Source of the DNA: JBBQLG01 sp964251665
GTDB lineage: Bacteria; Bacteroidota; Bacteroidia; Cytophagales; Spirosomataceae
Direction of reading: 5' to 3'
DNA length: 64,000 bases
Assembly: GCA_964251665.1 (NCBI GenBank)
Contig: CAXUKO010000002.1
Span: 564,709 to 628,708, forward strand
Made by a program: the position numbers and the translations under genes. Below, piece by piece: positions 43,185 through 54,100 of the stretch. Every line of letters begins with the position of its first letter. The stretch's first letter is position 1. A model generated the notes under the pieces. The model saw only the letters and a program-made list of their open reading frames with translations, was not told the origin of the DNA and did no database searches.

Positions 43185-43730
43185 CTAAACTTCCGGAGGG
43201 GGCGAATGAACCGGTGAAGTCCGGCTGAGGAGGAGTGTCGAAATGGACGGAATACGGACGGTGTTGCGCCATTCATAAACGAACAGCCACAGCACCGACC
43301 GGCGGAACTGGGAATACTCTTTCTGAAAGTTTTTCAGTAAACTGTTTGCTTTCTTCTGCACCGGGCTGTTGTTATCGCCCACGACCTGCTCTTTGATCAG
43401 CGTCAGCAGATCCTGCTGCCAGAAACTGTGTTTGGTGTCTTCGTAGCCCAGAATGTGGAGCGTATCGCCCGAAACGTCGAGCCGGACAATCTGATAAAAT
43501 GTGCCTTTGTAGGCGAATCCTTCCGGGTGGTCGGCTTTTAGCGAAGTTCCGTTTGGCTGATCTTCCAGGGGAACGAAAAACTCAACCAGACTATCTACAG
43601 AGCGGTACATCGTCAGCCGGGCCGAAAGGTCATGCTCTTCCTGATACCAGGTACCAAACAACACCAGCGCGTAGGCCAGCGTGTGGTACAGCAGCAGCAG
43701 AAAGAGGCCGGTAGAGATGAGACGTTTCAC
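43185..43730 (-). CDS. Membrane-anchored hypothetical protein
   Basis: A 181-residue protein with one N-terminal membrane segment (KRLISTGLFLLLLYHTLAYA) and a soluble remainder that contains VDSLVEFFVPLEDQPNGTSL and ILGYEDTKHSFWQQDLLTLI. It was not recognised. The start is a GTG at 43730, the only plausible in-frame start before the membrane segment. A TATATTTG box on the minus strand (43764-43771) lies 33 bases upstream and supports that start. The co-directional gene at 41983 is downstream across a palindromic repeat, so it is probably a separate transcript. Confidence 0.6.
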   Translation of the reverse strand: MKRLISTGLFLLLLYHTLAYALVLFGTWYQEEHDLSARLTMYRSVDSLVEFFVPLEDQPNGTSLKADHPEGFAYKGTFYQIVRLDVSGDTLHILGYEDTKHSFWQQDLLTLIKEQVVGDNNSPVQKKANSLLKNFQKEYSQFRRSVLWLFVYEWRNTVRIPSISTLLLSRTSPVHSPPPEV

Positions 43731-43763
43731 AAATGGACGATGGTCAGTTTTTCAAACCTTTGT

Positions 43764-43771
43764 CAAATATA
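43764..43771 (-). promoter_or_regulatory. Possible -7 promoter element for the gene at 43185
   Basis: On the minus strand TATATTTG, a perfect TAnnTTTG, 33 bases before the GTG start at 43730. No TTG was seen 17-23 bases upstream. Confidence 0.35.
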
Positions 43772-43868
43772 CTAACTCAATTGGGTAAAAGCATAATTCC
43801 CCGAGAAAATTGCATCAAACAAATGGTTCCCCGAAAACCGTATGATGCTACGAACAAGGGCGTCAGCG

Positions 43869-44384
43869 TTACGAACCTGGCTGATAAAGCCGTTTTTCGT
43901 AGCAGTAAAAACGTAGTCCCTCCCGAAAGCCCAGACTGATTTCGCCCGCGAACTGATACCCTACTTTCGGAAATAGCCGTTGCGTTGCCTGATTCTGGGT
44001 ATTGGTGTCGATGCGCAGTAGCGGGATAGCCCGTTGGTTGGCCACCTTTTCAGCCTGATTGAGGAGGGCAACCGCCACACCCCGGCCCTGAAACCGGAGA
44101 TCGACGGCGAGCCGGTGGGTAACGATGGCCGGCTCGTTTATATCCCAGCCCACCTGCGCATATTCAGGTTCCTGTTTTGTCGTAATGGCCGCTATGCCCG
44201 CTAGCTGTCCGTCTAATTCAGCCAGCCATAGGTCTCCTGCGTCAATGTCTTCTGAGAAAACGGTGGCATTCGGATAGGTGTTGTCCCACTGGTAATTACC
44301 GGTGGCCTGCATCAGCGGCACAACCCGGGTTAGTAAGTCAGTCAGAGCGGGGAGGTCAGCTTTGGTCGCTAATCGGAGTTGCAT
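43869..44384 (-). CDS. GNAT family N-acetyltransferase
   Basis: A 171-residue GNAT fold. The ATG at 44384 gives MQLRLATKADLPALTDLLTR, the usual GNAT opening. Motif A, which binds acetyl-CoA, is HRLAVDLRFQGRGVAVALLN (R/Q-x-x-G-x-G/A with QGRGVA), and the later LRIDTNTQNQATQRLFPKVG is motif B. The substrate is unknown; the sequence resembles broad amine acetyltransferases. It is a single gene bounded upstream by the shared terminator at 44446-44480. Confidence 0.87.
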   Translation of the reverse strand: MQLRLATKADLPALTDLLTRVVPLMQATGNYQWDNTYPNATVFSEDIDAGDLWLAELDGQLAGIAAITTKQEPEYAQVGWDINEPAIVTHRLAVDLRFQGRGVAVALLNQAEKVANQRAIPLLRIDTNTQNQATQRLFPKVGYQFAGEISLGFREGLRFYCYEKRLYQPGS

Positions 44385-44445
44385 AGTTGATAGGATAGGA
44401 GTGAGGTTGACCCTATTAAGTCGGTTGATGACCCAAAAGTCCATA

Positions 44446-44480
44446 AAAAAAGCCTGACTACAGGGTGTAGTCAGGCTTTT
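44446..44480. terminator. Bidirectional terminator downstream of the giant gene
   Basis: AAAAGCCTGACTACA (44448-44462) pairs perfectly with TGTAGTCAGGCTTTT (44466-44480) across a GGG loop. On the minus strand it is followed by a run of T residues (complement of 44445-44451). It starts 20 bases after the stop of the giant gene at 44500 and should end its transcript before the GNAT gene. Confidence 0.85.
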
Positions 44481-44499
44481 AGTCAGGCATTCCGACCGA

Positions 44500-47400
44500 T
44501 TAGTGGATGCGCTGGATGATAACCGGTACGCATTTTGGTGCCGGGCATTCGCAGGTGGCAGGCATCAGCGTAACGTTCACGTCGATGTAGTAGGCTCCGC
44601 CGTCGGTGAACAGGCGCAGCGTGTACACCTGAGCACTGGTTGGGCTGGTCAGACCACTCAACGTCAGCGTAGAGCCAGACACCGCCGTAGCTGCCGCGTA
44701 GTTAGGTCCGCTGCCGTAGGTGCTGCCTACTGCGTAACCGACCTTGTCTACGTTCACCAGTTCCGTCAGCACGATCTTGGCATCGTTGTTAGGCTCAGCA
44801 CCCGAGCAGGTAGCCACTACACCGGCCACTTTGTAGCTTGGTGCCGGTTTAACCGTTACAGTCGATGCCGTTGTGGATGTACAACCCGTTGCGAAGACGC
44901 AGGTAGCTGAGTAAACCGTTGTTTGCAGCGGTACTACTACCAGCGACGTCGTGTGATCACCCGTCGACCAGGTCAGCGTTCCACCCGTGCAGCCACTCAT
45001 GGTCAGCGTCGTTGACTGACCCTGGTACACCGTTGGCGAAATAACAGACAGGGCCGGTGTTGGATTGACTGTTACAGTACCGGTAGTGGTAGCGACACAA
45101 CCCTCACCCGAAGATACGGTTACCGAGTACACGTTATCACCTACCGTAGTTGGGGCTACTGGCAGTATACCCGTCGTGTTCGAGGTTGTCGTCGTGCCAT
45201 CGCTGAAGCGGTAAGAACTGCCACCCGTCGCGATGAGTGTCGTGCTCGTACCATTACAGATGGTGGCCGAAGTCATCGTGGCTACAACAGCAGGGTTAAC
45301 CGTTACGGTGCCTGTAGCTGTGCCTACGCAACCGTCACCCGACGTAACCGTCACTGAGTAGGTGTTGGCACCTACCGTCGTTGGAGCCACTGGCAGCAGA
45401 CCCGTCGTGTTGCTGGTCACGGTCGTACCATCGCTGAAGCGGTAGTTTGTACCACCCGTGGCGACGAGCGTCGTTGAGGTACCATTACAGATCGTCGCTG
45501 AGGTCATGGTAGCCGTCACTGATGGGTTAACCGTTACTGTACCCGACGCTGTAGCTACACAACCCAGGGCTGAGGTCACTGTGACCGAGTAAGGATTGCT
45601 GCCGTTGGCCGTCGGTGCTACTGTGAGTAGACCCGTTGCATTGTCGCTGCCATCGCTGAAGTGGTAAGACGTACCACCCGTGGCAACGAGCGTCGTAGAT
45701 GTGCCGTTACAGATCGTCGCGGATGACAGTGTCGCGGTCACCGATGGGTTAACCGTCACTGTCCCCGTCGCCGTGCCGACGCAACCTTCACCGCTGGTCA
45801 CTGTGACCGAGTAGAGATTCGCGCCGTTGACCGTTGGAGCTACAGTAAACAGACCTGTTGTGTTCGAGGTTGTCGTCGTGCCATCGCTGAAGCGGTAGTT
45901 TGTACCACCCGTCGCGATAAGCGTCGTTGACGTACCATTACAGATCGTCGCTGAGGACAGCGTCGCTACAACAGCGGGGTTAACCGTTACGGTGCCCGAA
46001 GCTGTGCCTACGCAACCGTCACCCGAAGTAACCGTTACTGAGTAGGTGTTGGCACCTACCGTCGTTGGAGCCACCGGCAGCAGACCCGTTGTGTTGCTGG
46101 CCACCGTTGTGCCATCGCTGAAGCGGTAGTTGGTACCACCCGTCGCGACAAGCGTGGTGCTCGTACCGTTACAGATCGTCGCTGAGGTCATGGTCGCGGT
46201 CACCGATGGGTTAACCGTTACCGTACCCGTTGCGACTGCCGAACAACCTTCTGCGCTGGTTACGACAACTGAGTAGGGATTCGAGCCGTTGGTTGTCGGA
46301 GCGATAGCCAGTAAACCTGTCGTGTTAGTCAAGCCGGTGCTGAAGCTGTAACTGCTGCCGCCCGTAGCGATCAGAGTAGTCGAGGTGCCATTACAAATCG
46401 TAGCACTGCTCAATGTAGCTGTCACCGAAGGATTAACCGTTACCGTACCCGTTGCCGTGCCTGCACAACCCACACCTGAAGTGACTGTGACCGAGTAGAG
46501 ATTCGCACCGTTGGTCGTTGGTGCCACTGGCAGCAGACCCGTTGTGTTGCTCGTTACGGTTGTACCATCACTGAAGCGGTAGTTGGTACCACCCGTCGCA
46601 ACAAGCGTGGTGCTCGTACCATTACAGATTGTAGCTGAGGTCAGCGTAGCCGTCACCGATGGGTTGACCGTTACCGTGCCCGTTGCCGTGCCGACGCAAC
46701 CCTCACCGCTGGTCACTGTCACCGAGTAGGTGTTGGCACCTACCGTGGTTGGCGCTACCGTCAGCAGACCTGTCGTGTTCGAGGTCGTTGTCGTACCATC
46801 GCTGAAGCGGTAGTTGGTACCACCCGTCGCGATAAGCGTCGTTGACGTACCGTTACAGATCGTCGCTGAGGTCATGGTCGCGGTCACCGATGGGTTGACC
46901 GTTACCGTACCCGTTGCCAGTGCCGAGCAACCAAACTGAGAGGTCACCGTTACTGAGTAAGGATTGCTGCCGTTGGTCGTTGGCGCTACCGGTAGCAGAC
47001 CCGTCGTGTTAGACGTCACCGTTGTGCCATCGCTGAAGCGGTAAGAACTGCCACCCGTGGCAACGAGCGTCGTAGATGTGCCGTTACAGATCGTCGCTGA
47101 GGTCATGGTCGCGGTCACCGATGGGTTGACCGTCACTGTCCCCGTCGCCGTGCCGACGCAACCTTCACCGCTGGTTACTGTGACCGAGTAGAGATTCGCA
47201 CCGTTGGTCGTTGGTGCCACTGGCAGCAGACCCGTTGTGTTGCTCGTTACAGTTGTACCATCACTGAAGCGGTAGTTGGTACCACCCGTCGCGACAAGCG
47301 TGGTGCTCGTACCGTTACAGATCGTCGCTGAGGTCATGGTCGCGGTCACCGATGGGTTAACCGTTACCGTACCTGTTGCGACTGCCGAACAGCCCAGGGC

Positions 47401-50400
47401 TGAAGTAACTGTCACCGAGTACGGAGTAGAGCCTACCGTTGTTGGCGCTACCGGCAACAGGCCTGTAGTATTCGAACTGACGGTCGTACCATCGCTGAAG
47501 CGGTAAGAATTGCCACCCGTGGCGACGAGTGTCGTTGAGGTACCATTACAGATCGTCGCTGAAGTCAGTGTTGCAACGACAGCCGGGTTAACCGTTACGG
47601 TAGTAGTGGCAACTGCTGTACAACCGTTCACATCCGTTACCGTCACTTTATAGACACCAGACTGGGCCGGGGCAGTCGACGAAATTACCAATGGGTTTGT
47701 GCTGCCCAGGCTACCGGCTGGTCCACTCCAGGCGTAGGTGACCCCACTAACCGGACTGGCTGACAAGCTGATGGGCTGACCTTCACAATAAGTAGTGCTG
47801 CCGGTGATCGACGCAATCGGCGGGTTCGGAATCGGATTCACCGTTACGCTCGTAGCTGGCGATACACAACCGGTTACGGCATCTTTCACCTTCAACTGAT
47901 ACACATCCGGTGCGAGGCCCGCAAGTGTTGGCGATGTCTGATAGGATACGCCGTTATCAAAGCTGTACTGTACGCCCGTAGCCGGGGTCAGCACCTGAAT
48001 CGTACCCGTTGTCGTAACGCAGGTTGGCTGGGTTACGGCGACAGTTGGTGTACCTGGCAGCGGATTCGTTGGTAACGTTACGCTTCCTGATGTCGAACAG
48101 CCATTGGCATCGGTAACGACAACCGAATAGCTGCCACCACTCAGGCTCGTCAGGTTCGGCGTCGTAGCACCGGTGCTCCAGGAGTAGGAGTAGGGCGCTG
48201 TGCCACCCGTTACGGAACTGCTGATCATACCCGTCGTCTGACCGGCACAAACAGGACCGCCATTCGTCAGGGTAGCGACCAGAAGCGGAGGCTGCGTGAT
48301 GGCTGCCGTCTGCGTTAAGGAACAACCGTTGGCATCCGAAATAACAACGGTGTAGCTACCGGCAACCGTTTGGAGTGTGCTGATGCCCGCTGTGGTCGTT
48401 GCTGAAACCAGACCGCTGGTGTTGTAGTAATTAACCGAATACGGTGCTTTACCACCACTCGTTGTTACTGTAATCGCACCCTGCGCGTTAAAGCAAAGCG
48501 CATTCGCCGTCTGCGTATTAACCGCCAACGGATCAGGCTGTGTTACCGTCACACTGGCTGTGTTACTAACGCAGCCGTTAGCATCAGTGACGATGAGGCT
48601 GTACGTGTCAGCAGCACTGAATGATGGATTGGCAGCTGTTGAAATTACACCCGTTGCTCCGGCCCGATACCAGGCATAACTAACTGGTAAAGTGCCGCCT
48701 GTAACCTGCGTAGAGATAACAACGGCCGGCTCATTATTGGAACACGTGATGCTCATGTTGACGATCTGGGCTACAGGCACGGGCTTAACCGTAACATTGT
48801 AGCTGGCAGTGGCAGTACAACCATTCACATCCGTAACGATGACCTGATACGTGCCCGAAGTAGCCGAGGTGCTGCTGGCTAAGGTCAGCGGATTGCTGCT
48901 GCCCAGACTGCCTCCCGGTCCGCTCCAGGCGTAGGTAAGCCCTGTGGCCGGACTGGCCGTTAAGACAACCGACTGACCTGAGCAAATGGAGGTATTGCCC
49001 GCAATGGTAGGCGTTGGCAGCGGATTAACCGTTACTGCACCCGTTGCAACTGCCTTACAGCCCTGAGCCGAGGTGACCGTCACCGAGTACGGATTGGCAC
49101 CTACCGTGGTTGGGGCTACCGTCAGCAGACCTGTCGTGTTCGAGGTCGTTGTCGTACCATCGCTGAAGCGGTAAGAGCTGCCACCCGTGGCAACGAGCGT
49201 CGTAGATGTGCCGTTACAGATCGTCGCTGAGGTCAGTGTAGCCGTTACCGATGGGTTGACTGTTACCGTACCCGTCGCCACGGCTGAACAACCGGCTCCG
49301 CTCGTTACTGTTACGGTGTAGGTATTAGGACCGTTGGTGGTTGGCGCTACCGGCAGTAAGCCGTCGGTGTTGGTCGTTACGGTGACGCCATCGCTGAAAC
49401 GGTAGCTGCTGCCGCCGGTCGCGATGAGCGTGGTGCTGGTACCGTTACAGATCGTCGCGGATGACAGTGTCGCGGTCACCGATGGGTTAACCGTTACGGT
49501 GCCCGTTGCTACTGCTGAACAGCCTAACGCCGTGGTCACCGTTACCGAATACGGATTGGACCCGTTCGTGGTTGGAGCCACTGGCAGCAGACCGGTGGTA
49601 TTGCTGGTTACGGTCGTGCCATCGCTGAAGCGGTAGTCTGTACCACCCGTGGCAACGAGCGTCGTCGTCGTACCGTTACAGATGGTGGCCGACGAAAGCG
49701 TTGCTATTGGCAACGGGTTAACGGTTACCGTTGTGGATGCCACTGCACTACAATACCCGTATGTAGTTGAGGTACAGGTTACCGAGTATACCGTTGTCGC
49801 GGTTGGCGAAACCAGGGTGCTGGCGGTTGTTGCAGTGTTGCTCCACAGCAGCGTACCATTGGAACAGCCGGTGGCGGTCAGACTGGTACTCTGTCCGAAA
49901 CAGATCGCCGGGCTGGCGGGCGTAATGGCCAGGTTCGGGCTGATGGCGTCTTCAACAACAATCGGGCAACAGCCCGTCGTTGGACAGCTTGTGTTTGCTG
50001 TCGTCGTGAAACTATACGTTCCTGATTCCGTAATCGTAAAACTGTTGCCACTGGCGACGGGTATCGTCCCGTTTCTGAACCACTGCACATTGGTATACTC
50101 GACGGGTAAACTGACGGCATACTTATCATTGGGACAGAACTTGATCGGTACCGTAATGCAACTCCGGCTGATGTTATTGCTGGGGTTATTTTCGGTATCC
50201 GCCGTCGTTACGCTGGCTGTGTTATAAAGAACGCCCTCGCTCTGTGCCGTTGTCAGGATGCTGAAATTCGTCGTGGGGGCACCCGCTGTGAGTGTCCCCG
50301 TGTTCCAGGTCAGGATGGTGCCATTGGCCGATGTGGCGCTGGTGGCCGCCGGCGAAGACGATACATACGTTAAGCCGGGGTCGAGGGTGGTGCTGACGAC

Positions 50401-51021
50401 CACACTGGTGGCGGTTCCACTCCCCGTATTATTTACCTGAATTGTGAATGTTGCATTGGTGCCTTTCGCCACCGTTGAACTACCCCCCGAAGTCGTGATT
50501 ACTAAATCCGGGTTTCCGGCGGCAAACCCAATGCCGTACGTAGCGGCCGGATTGCCACTGGCGTCGGTTGTCAGCGACACCACGGCGTTGTTGCCCATTA
50601 ACTGAGCATTATTGCCAAAACCGCCCGATGCGCTGCCCGTCAGGTTAAACCCCGTTGGAAAGTCGGCGGCTGTAATCCGGATTTCGTAATTCGTGTTCGG
50701 TTTAATACCAACCGGTACGTTGGTATCCGTGAACGAATACTGACCATTGGCGTCGGTTGTCGTCGTGCCCCGTTCAATACCGCTTTGAAAAAGGCGAACG
50801 GTTACCCCGGAGAAACCCGGCTCACCAGCGTCCAGATTGCCATTTCGGTTATAATCCTGAAATACAGTGTTGCCAATGGCTAATGCCATTGACCTGGCCA
50901 TCGACTTTGCTTTTGGCGGACCATCGGCGTCGTAGGCTCTGGCCACCTGACTCATCAGGAGCACCAGAGCGGCCAGTGCAGCGCGACTGGCAGAGCGGAA
51001 CAGGGGTAGATGCAAGTGCAT
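44500..51021 (-). CDS. Giant secreted repeat protein, SdrD-B, DUF11 and Ig-like repeats
   Basis: A 2173-residue secreted protein. After the signal peptide (near VARAYDAD) comes an SdrD B-like domain (about 45-165; GNTVFQDYNRNGNLDAGEPG). A DUF11-type domain follows (about 170-290; FTIQVNNTGSGTATSVVVST), then Ig/PKD-like modules. Three copies of a 77-residue unit occupy 441-670, SprB-like modules 671-1150, and eleven more copies 1151-1990. The unit reads TSATICNGTSTTLVATGG, then YRFSDGTT, then YSVTVTSG and VTVNPSVTA, with two Cys per unit. The C-terminus is a short Cys-rich tail (CECPAPKCVPVIIQRIH), not an obvious T9SS sorting domain. Residues are mostly Thr, Ser, Gly, Val and Ala, typical of extended surface fibres. 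Probable role: adhesion or matrix. It lies 88 bases after the other giant gene and may share its transcript. Confidence 0.8.
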   Translation of the reverse strand: MHLHLPLFRSASRAALAALVLLMSQVARAYDADGPPKAKSMARSMALAIGNTVFQDYNRNGNLDAGEPGFSGVTVRLFQSGIERGTTTTDANGQYSFTDTNVPVGIKPNTNYEIRITAADFPTGFNLTGSASGGFGNNAQLMGNNAVVSLTTDASGNPAATYGIGFAAGNPDLVITTSGGSSTVAKGTNATFTIQVNNTGSGTATSVVVSTTLDPGLTYVSSSPAATSATSANGTILTWNTGTLTAGAPTTNFSILTTAQSEGVLYNTASVTTADTENNPSNNISRSCITVPIKFCPNDKYAVSLPVEYTNVQWFRNGTIPVASGNSFTITESGTYSFTTTANTSCPTTGCCPIVVEDAISPNLAITPASPAICFGQSTSLTATGCSNGTLLWSNTATTASTLVSPTATTVYSVTCTSTTYGYCSAVASTTVTVNPLPIATLSSATICNGTTTTLVATGGTDYRFSDGTTVTSNTTGLLPVAPTTNGSNPYSVTVTTALGCSAVATGTVTVNPSVTATLSSATICNGTSTTLIATGGSSYRFSDGVTVTTNTDGLLPVAPTTNGPNTYTVTVTSGAGCSAVATGTVTVNPSVTATLTSATICNGTSTTLVATGGSSYRFSDGTTTTSNTTGLLTVAPTTVGANPYSVTVTSAQGCKAVATGAVTVNPLPTPTIAGNTSICSGQSVVLTASPATGLTYAWSGPGGSLGSSNPLTLASSTSATSGTYQVIVTDVNGCTATASYNVTVKPVPVAQIVNMSITCSNNEPAVVISTQVTGGTLPVSYAWYRAGATGVISTAANPSFSAADTYSLIVTDANGCVSNTASVTVTQPDPLAVNTQTANALCFNAQGAITVTTSGGKAPYSVNYYNTSGLVSATTTAGISTLQTVAGSYTVVISDANGCSLTQTAAITQPPLLVATLTNGGPVCAGQTTGMISSSVTGGTAPYSYSWSTGATTPNLTSLSGGSYSVVVTDANGCSTSGSVTLPTNPLPGTPTVAVTQPTCVTTTGTIQVLTPATGVQYSFDNGVSYQTSPTLAGLAPDVYQLKVKDAVTGCVSPATSVTVNPIPNPPIASITGSTTYCEGQPISLSASPVSGVTYAWSGPAGSLGSTNPLVISSTAPAQSGVYKVTVTDVNGCTAVATTTVTVNPAVVATLTSATICNGTSTTLVATGGNSYRFSDGTTVSSNTTGLLPVAPTTVGSTPYSVTVTSALGCSAVATGTVTVNPSVTATMTSATICNGTSTTLVATGGTNYRFSDGTTVTSNTTGLLPVAPTTNGANLYSVTVTSGEGCVGTATGTVTVNPSVTATMTSATICNGTSTTLVATGGSSYRFSDGTTVTSNTTGLLPVAPTTNGSNPYSVTVTSQFGCSALATGTVTVNPSVTATMTSATICNGTSTTLIATGGTNYRFSDGTTTTSNTTGLLTVAPTTVGANTYSVTVTSGEGCVGTATGTVTVNPSVTATLTSATICNGTSTTLVATGGTNYRFSDGTTVTSNTTGLLPVAPTTNGANLYSVTVTSGVGCAGTATGTVTVNPSVTATLSSATICNGTSTTLIATGGSSYSFSTGLTNTTGLLAIAPTTNGSNPYSVVVTSAEGCSAVATGTVTVNPSVTATMTSATICNGTSTTLVATGGTNYRFSDGTTVASNTTGLLPVAPTTVGANTYSVTVTSGDGCVGTASGTVTVNPAVVATLSSATICNGTSTTLIATGGTNYRFSDGTTTTSNTTGLFTVAPTVNGANLYSVTVTSGEGCVGTATGTVTVNPSVTATLSSATICNGTSTTLVATGGTSYHFSDGSDNATGLLTVAPTANGSNPYSVTVTSALGCVATASGTVTVNPSVTATMTSATICNGTSTTLVATGGTNYRFSDGTTVTSNTTGLLPVAPTTVGANTYSVTVTSGDGCVGTATGTVTVNPAVVATMTSATICNGTSTTLIATGGSSYRFSDGTTTTSNTTGILPVAPTTVGDNVYSVTVSSGEGCVATTTGTVTVNPTPALSVISPTVYQGQSTTLTMSGCTGGTLTWSTGDHTTSLVVVPLQTTVYSATCVFATGCTSTTASTVTVKPAPSYKVAGVVATCSGAEPNNDAKIVLTELVNVDKVGYAVGSTYGSGPNYAAATAVSGSTLTLSGLTSPTSAQVYTLRLFTDGGAYYIDVNVTLMPATCECPAPKCVPVIIQRIH
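45052..47571 (-). repeat. Eleven tandem 231-bp coding repeats
   Basis: Within the giant gene, eleven units (nine of 77 codons and two shortened to 74) follow without a break. Units differ by a few residues, and specific variant blocks recur in separated copies (for example SGEGCVGTATGTVTVNPSV in three of them). The units code for Ig/PKD-like domains. Confidence 0.85.
49012..49701 (-). repeat. Three further copies of the 231-bp repeat
   Basis: Three units of the same 77-residue domain (77, 77 and 76 codons), separated from the eleven-unit array by about 1.4 kb of SprB-like modules. The first copy has ICNGTTTT in place of ICNGTSTT. Confidence 0.8.
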
Positions 51022-51109
51022 AGGTTACGTTGTTAGTTACTTGGGATACGGTTTGTAGTGGTTTTTTGCGGTTAATCAGCAGTTAATACGGGTCGCAGCG
51101 GGGCTCTTG

Positions 51110-54100
51110 TCAAAGTTTATGAATACTAATTATGGGACATAAGACCACTGCGTTGCTCTGGACCTGCACCGTAGTGGCAGCCGTACAGCCATTGGCCGAA
51201 GTGACCTGGACCGAGTAGATTCCGGGATTGGAAACGACGATAGCAGACGTTATTTCGCCGGTGCTCCAGAGGTAGGCAGGCGTGGTGGCGTTGCCCACTG
51301 ACGTTGTCAGCGAGATCGTTGTCAGGGCGCAGGTAAGTGTCCCCGAACTGTTGGCCGTGATCGTTGGTACGGCCATGTTGCTTTGTACGGTAGTAGTGGT
51401 CAGAGAGACGCACCCATTCGGGCCGGTAGCGGTAACAGAATAAGTACCGGCGGTACTGGTAGTGAAACTGGCGGCATTGCTGGTAAAGCTGGCCGGTCCG
51501 TTCCAACGGTAACTCACCCCACTTGCGGAGGAAGTTGCATTCACAGTCACGGTAGTGAGCGAGCAGGTTAAAGGGCCTGTGTTGCTGGCGGTTAGATTTG
51601 GTCCATTGGTATCAAGTTGTACAGTTGTTATTGCCGTTCTGGAGCAGCCGTTGGCCCCGGTTACCGTCACCGAGTAAGCTCCGGCAGCGGTAGCACTGAT
51701 GGCCTGCGTGGTAGCGGTGGTGTTCCACAAGTAGGTGTAGGGCGCAGTGCCTCCGCTGGTGGTAGCTGTCAGCGTGCCAGTTGGATTGGTACAGGTCAGG
51801 GTGAGACTATTCACGCTCACCGTTGGCGCACCGGTGTTGGGGCTTACCGTAGTCGTGGCCGTAGTCGAACAGCCATTGGCTCCGGTTACCGTTACCGAGT
51901 AAGCCCCGGCAGCGGTGGCACTGATGGCCTGCGTGGTAGCTGTCGTGTTCCACAGGTAGGAGTAAGGTGCCGTACCCCCACTTACTGTAGCTGTTAACGT
52001 ACCCGTTGGGTTCGCACAAGTCAGGGTCAGACTATTCACACTCACCGTTGGCGCACCTGTATTCGGACTCACCGTCGTAGTAGCGGTGGTCGAACAGCCA
52101 TTGGCCCCGGTCACCGTTACGGAGTAAGCACCCGCTGTCGTAGCACTGATGGCTTGCGTAGTGGCGGTGGTGTTCCACAGGTAGGAGTAGGGTGAAGTCC
52201 CTCCGCTGGTGGTAGCTGTCAGCGTGCCAGTTGGATTGGTACAGGTCAGGGTGAGACTATTCACGCTCACTGTCGGTGCACCGGTGTTGGGTGAGACGGT
52301 GGTGGTAGCGGTAGTCGAACACCCATTGGCGCCGGTGACGGTCACGGAGTAGGCACCTGCTGCGGTAGCACTAATGGTCTGGGTGGTAGCCGTGGTGTTC
52401 CACAGGTAAGAGTAAGGTGCCGTACCCCCGCTGGTGGTAGCCGTGAGTGTACCCGTTGGGTTGGTGCAAGTCAGGGTGAGACTGTTGACGCTCACTGTCG
52501 GTGCACCGGTGTTGGGTGAGACAGTCGTGGTAGCCGTAGTCGAGCAGCCGTTCGCACCGGTCACCGTCACCGAGTAGGCACCCGCTGCGGTTACGCTGAT
52601 AGCTTGCGTTGTGGCCGTCGTGTTCCACAGGTAGGAGTAAGGTGCCGTACCCCCACTTACTGTTGCCGTGAGCGTACCCGTTGGGTTGGTACAGGTCAGC
52701 GTAAGACTGTTGACGCTCACTGTCGGTGCACCGGTGTTGGGTGAGACGGTGGTGGTAGCGGTGGTCGAACAGCCATTGGCCCCGGTCACCGTTACGGAGT
52801 AAGCACCCGCTGCCGTGGCACTGATCGCTTGTGTGGTGGCGGTGGTGTTCCACAGGTAGGAGTAGGGTGAAGTCCCTCCGCTGGTGCTAGCTGTCAGCGT
52901 GCCAGTTGGATTCGTACAGGTCAGCGTGAGACTGTTGACGCTCACTGTCGGTGCACCGGTGTTGGGTGAGACGGTGGTGGTAGCGGTAGTCGAACACCCA
53001 TTGGCGCCGGTGACGGTCACGGAGTAGGCACCTGCTGCGGTAGCACTAATGGTCTGGGTGGTAGCCGTGGTGTTCCACAGGTAAGAGTAAGGTGCCGTAC
53101 CCCCGCTGGTGGTAGCCGTGAGCGTACCCGTTGGGTTGGTACAAGTCAAGGTCAGACTATTGACTGAAACGGTGGGCGCACCGGTGTTGGGGCTTACCGT
53201 GGTCGTGGCGGTGGTAGAACAGCCGTTAGCCCCGGTCACCGTTACGGAGTAAGCACCCGCTGTCGTAGCACTGATAGCTTGCGTGGTAGCCGTCGTGTTC
53301 CACAGGTATGTGTAGGGTGAAGTCCCTCCGCTGGTGGTAGCCGTGAGTGTACCCGTTGGGTTGGTGCAAGTCAGCGTGAGACTGTTGACGCTCACTGTCG
53401 GTGCACCGGTGTTGGGTGAGACGGTGGTGGTAGCGGTAGTCGAACACCCATTGGCGCCGGTGACGGTCACGGAGTAGGCACCTGCTGCGGTAGCACTAAT
53501 GGTCTGGGTGGTAGCCGTGGTGTTCCACAGGTAAGAGTAAGGTGCCGTACCCCCGCTGGTGGTAGCCGTGAGCGTACCGGTCGGATTCGTACAGGTCAGG
53601 GTGAGGCTGTTGACACTCACGGTGGGCGCACCCGTATTTGGTGAGACGGTTGCGGTGGCCGTAGTCGAGCATCCGTTGGCGCCGGTCACTGTTACGGAGT
53701 AGGCTCCGGCAGCCGTAGCACTGATGGCCTGAGTGGTCGCCGTGGTATTCCACAGGTATGTGTAGGGAGCCGTACCACCACTTACCGAGGCCGTGAGCGT
53801 ACCCGTTGGGTTGGTGCAAGTCAAGGTCAGACTGTTGACGCTCACCGTTGGCGTGCCGACGTTAGGCGAGACGGTGGTGGTAGCGGTAGTCGAACACCCA
53901 TTGGCGCCGGTGACGGTCACGGAGTAGGCACCTGCTGCGGTAGCACTAATGGTCTGGGTGGTAGCCGTGGTGTTCCACAGGTAAGAGTAAGGTGCCGTAC
54001 CCCCGCTGGTGGTAGCCGTGAGCGTACCGGTCGGATTCGTACAGGTCAGGGTGAGACTGTTGACTGAAACGGTCGGTGCGCCCGTATTTGGTGAGACGGT

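Noticed and set aside
42957..43217. Several short frames in the 308-base gap at 43 kb
   Set aside because: They are produced by the 25-bp inverted repeat (the same peptide appears forward and reverse) and have no other support.
45052..47571. Open frames on the plus strand inside the giant genes (for example 49649-50227)
   Set aside because: They result from repetitive Val/Thr codons read backwards. The minus-strand frame has a signal peptide and recognisable domains.
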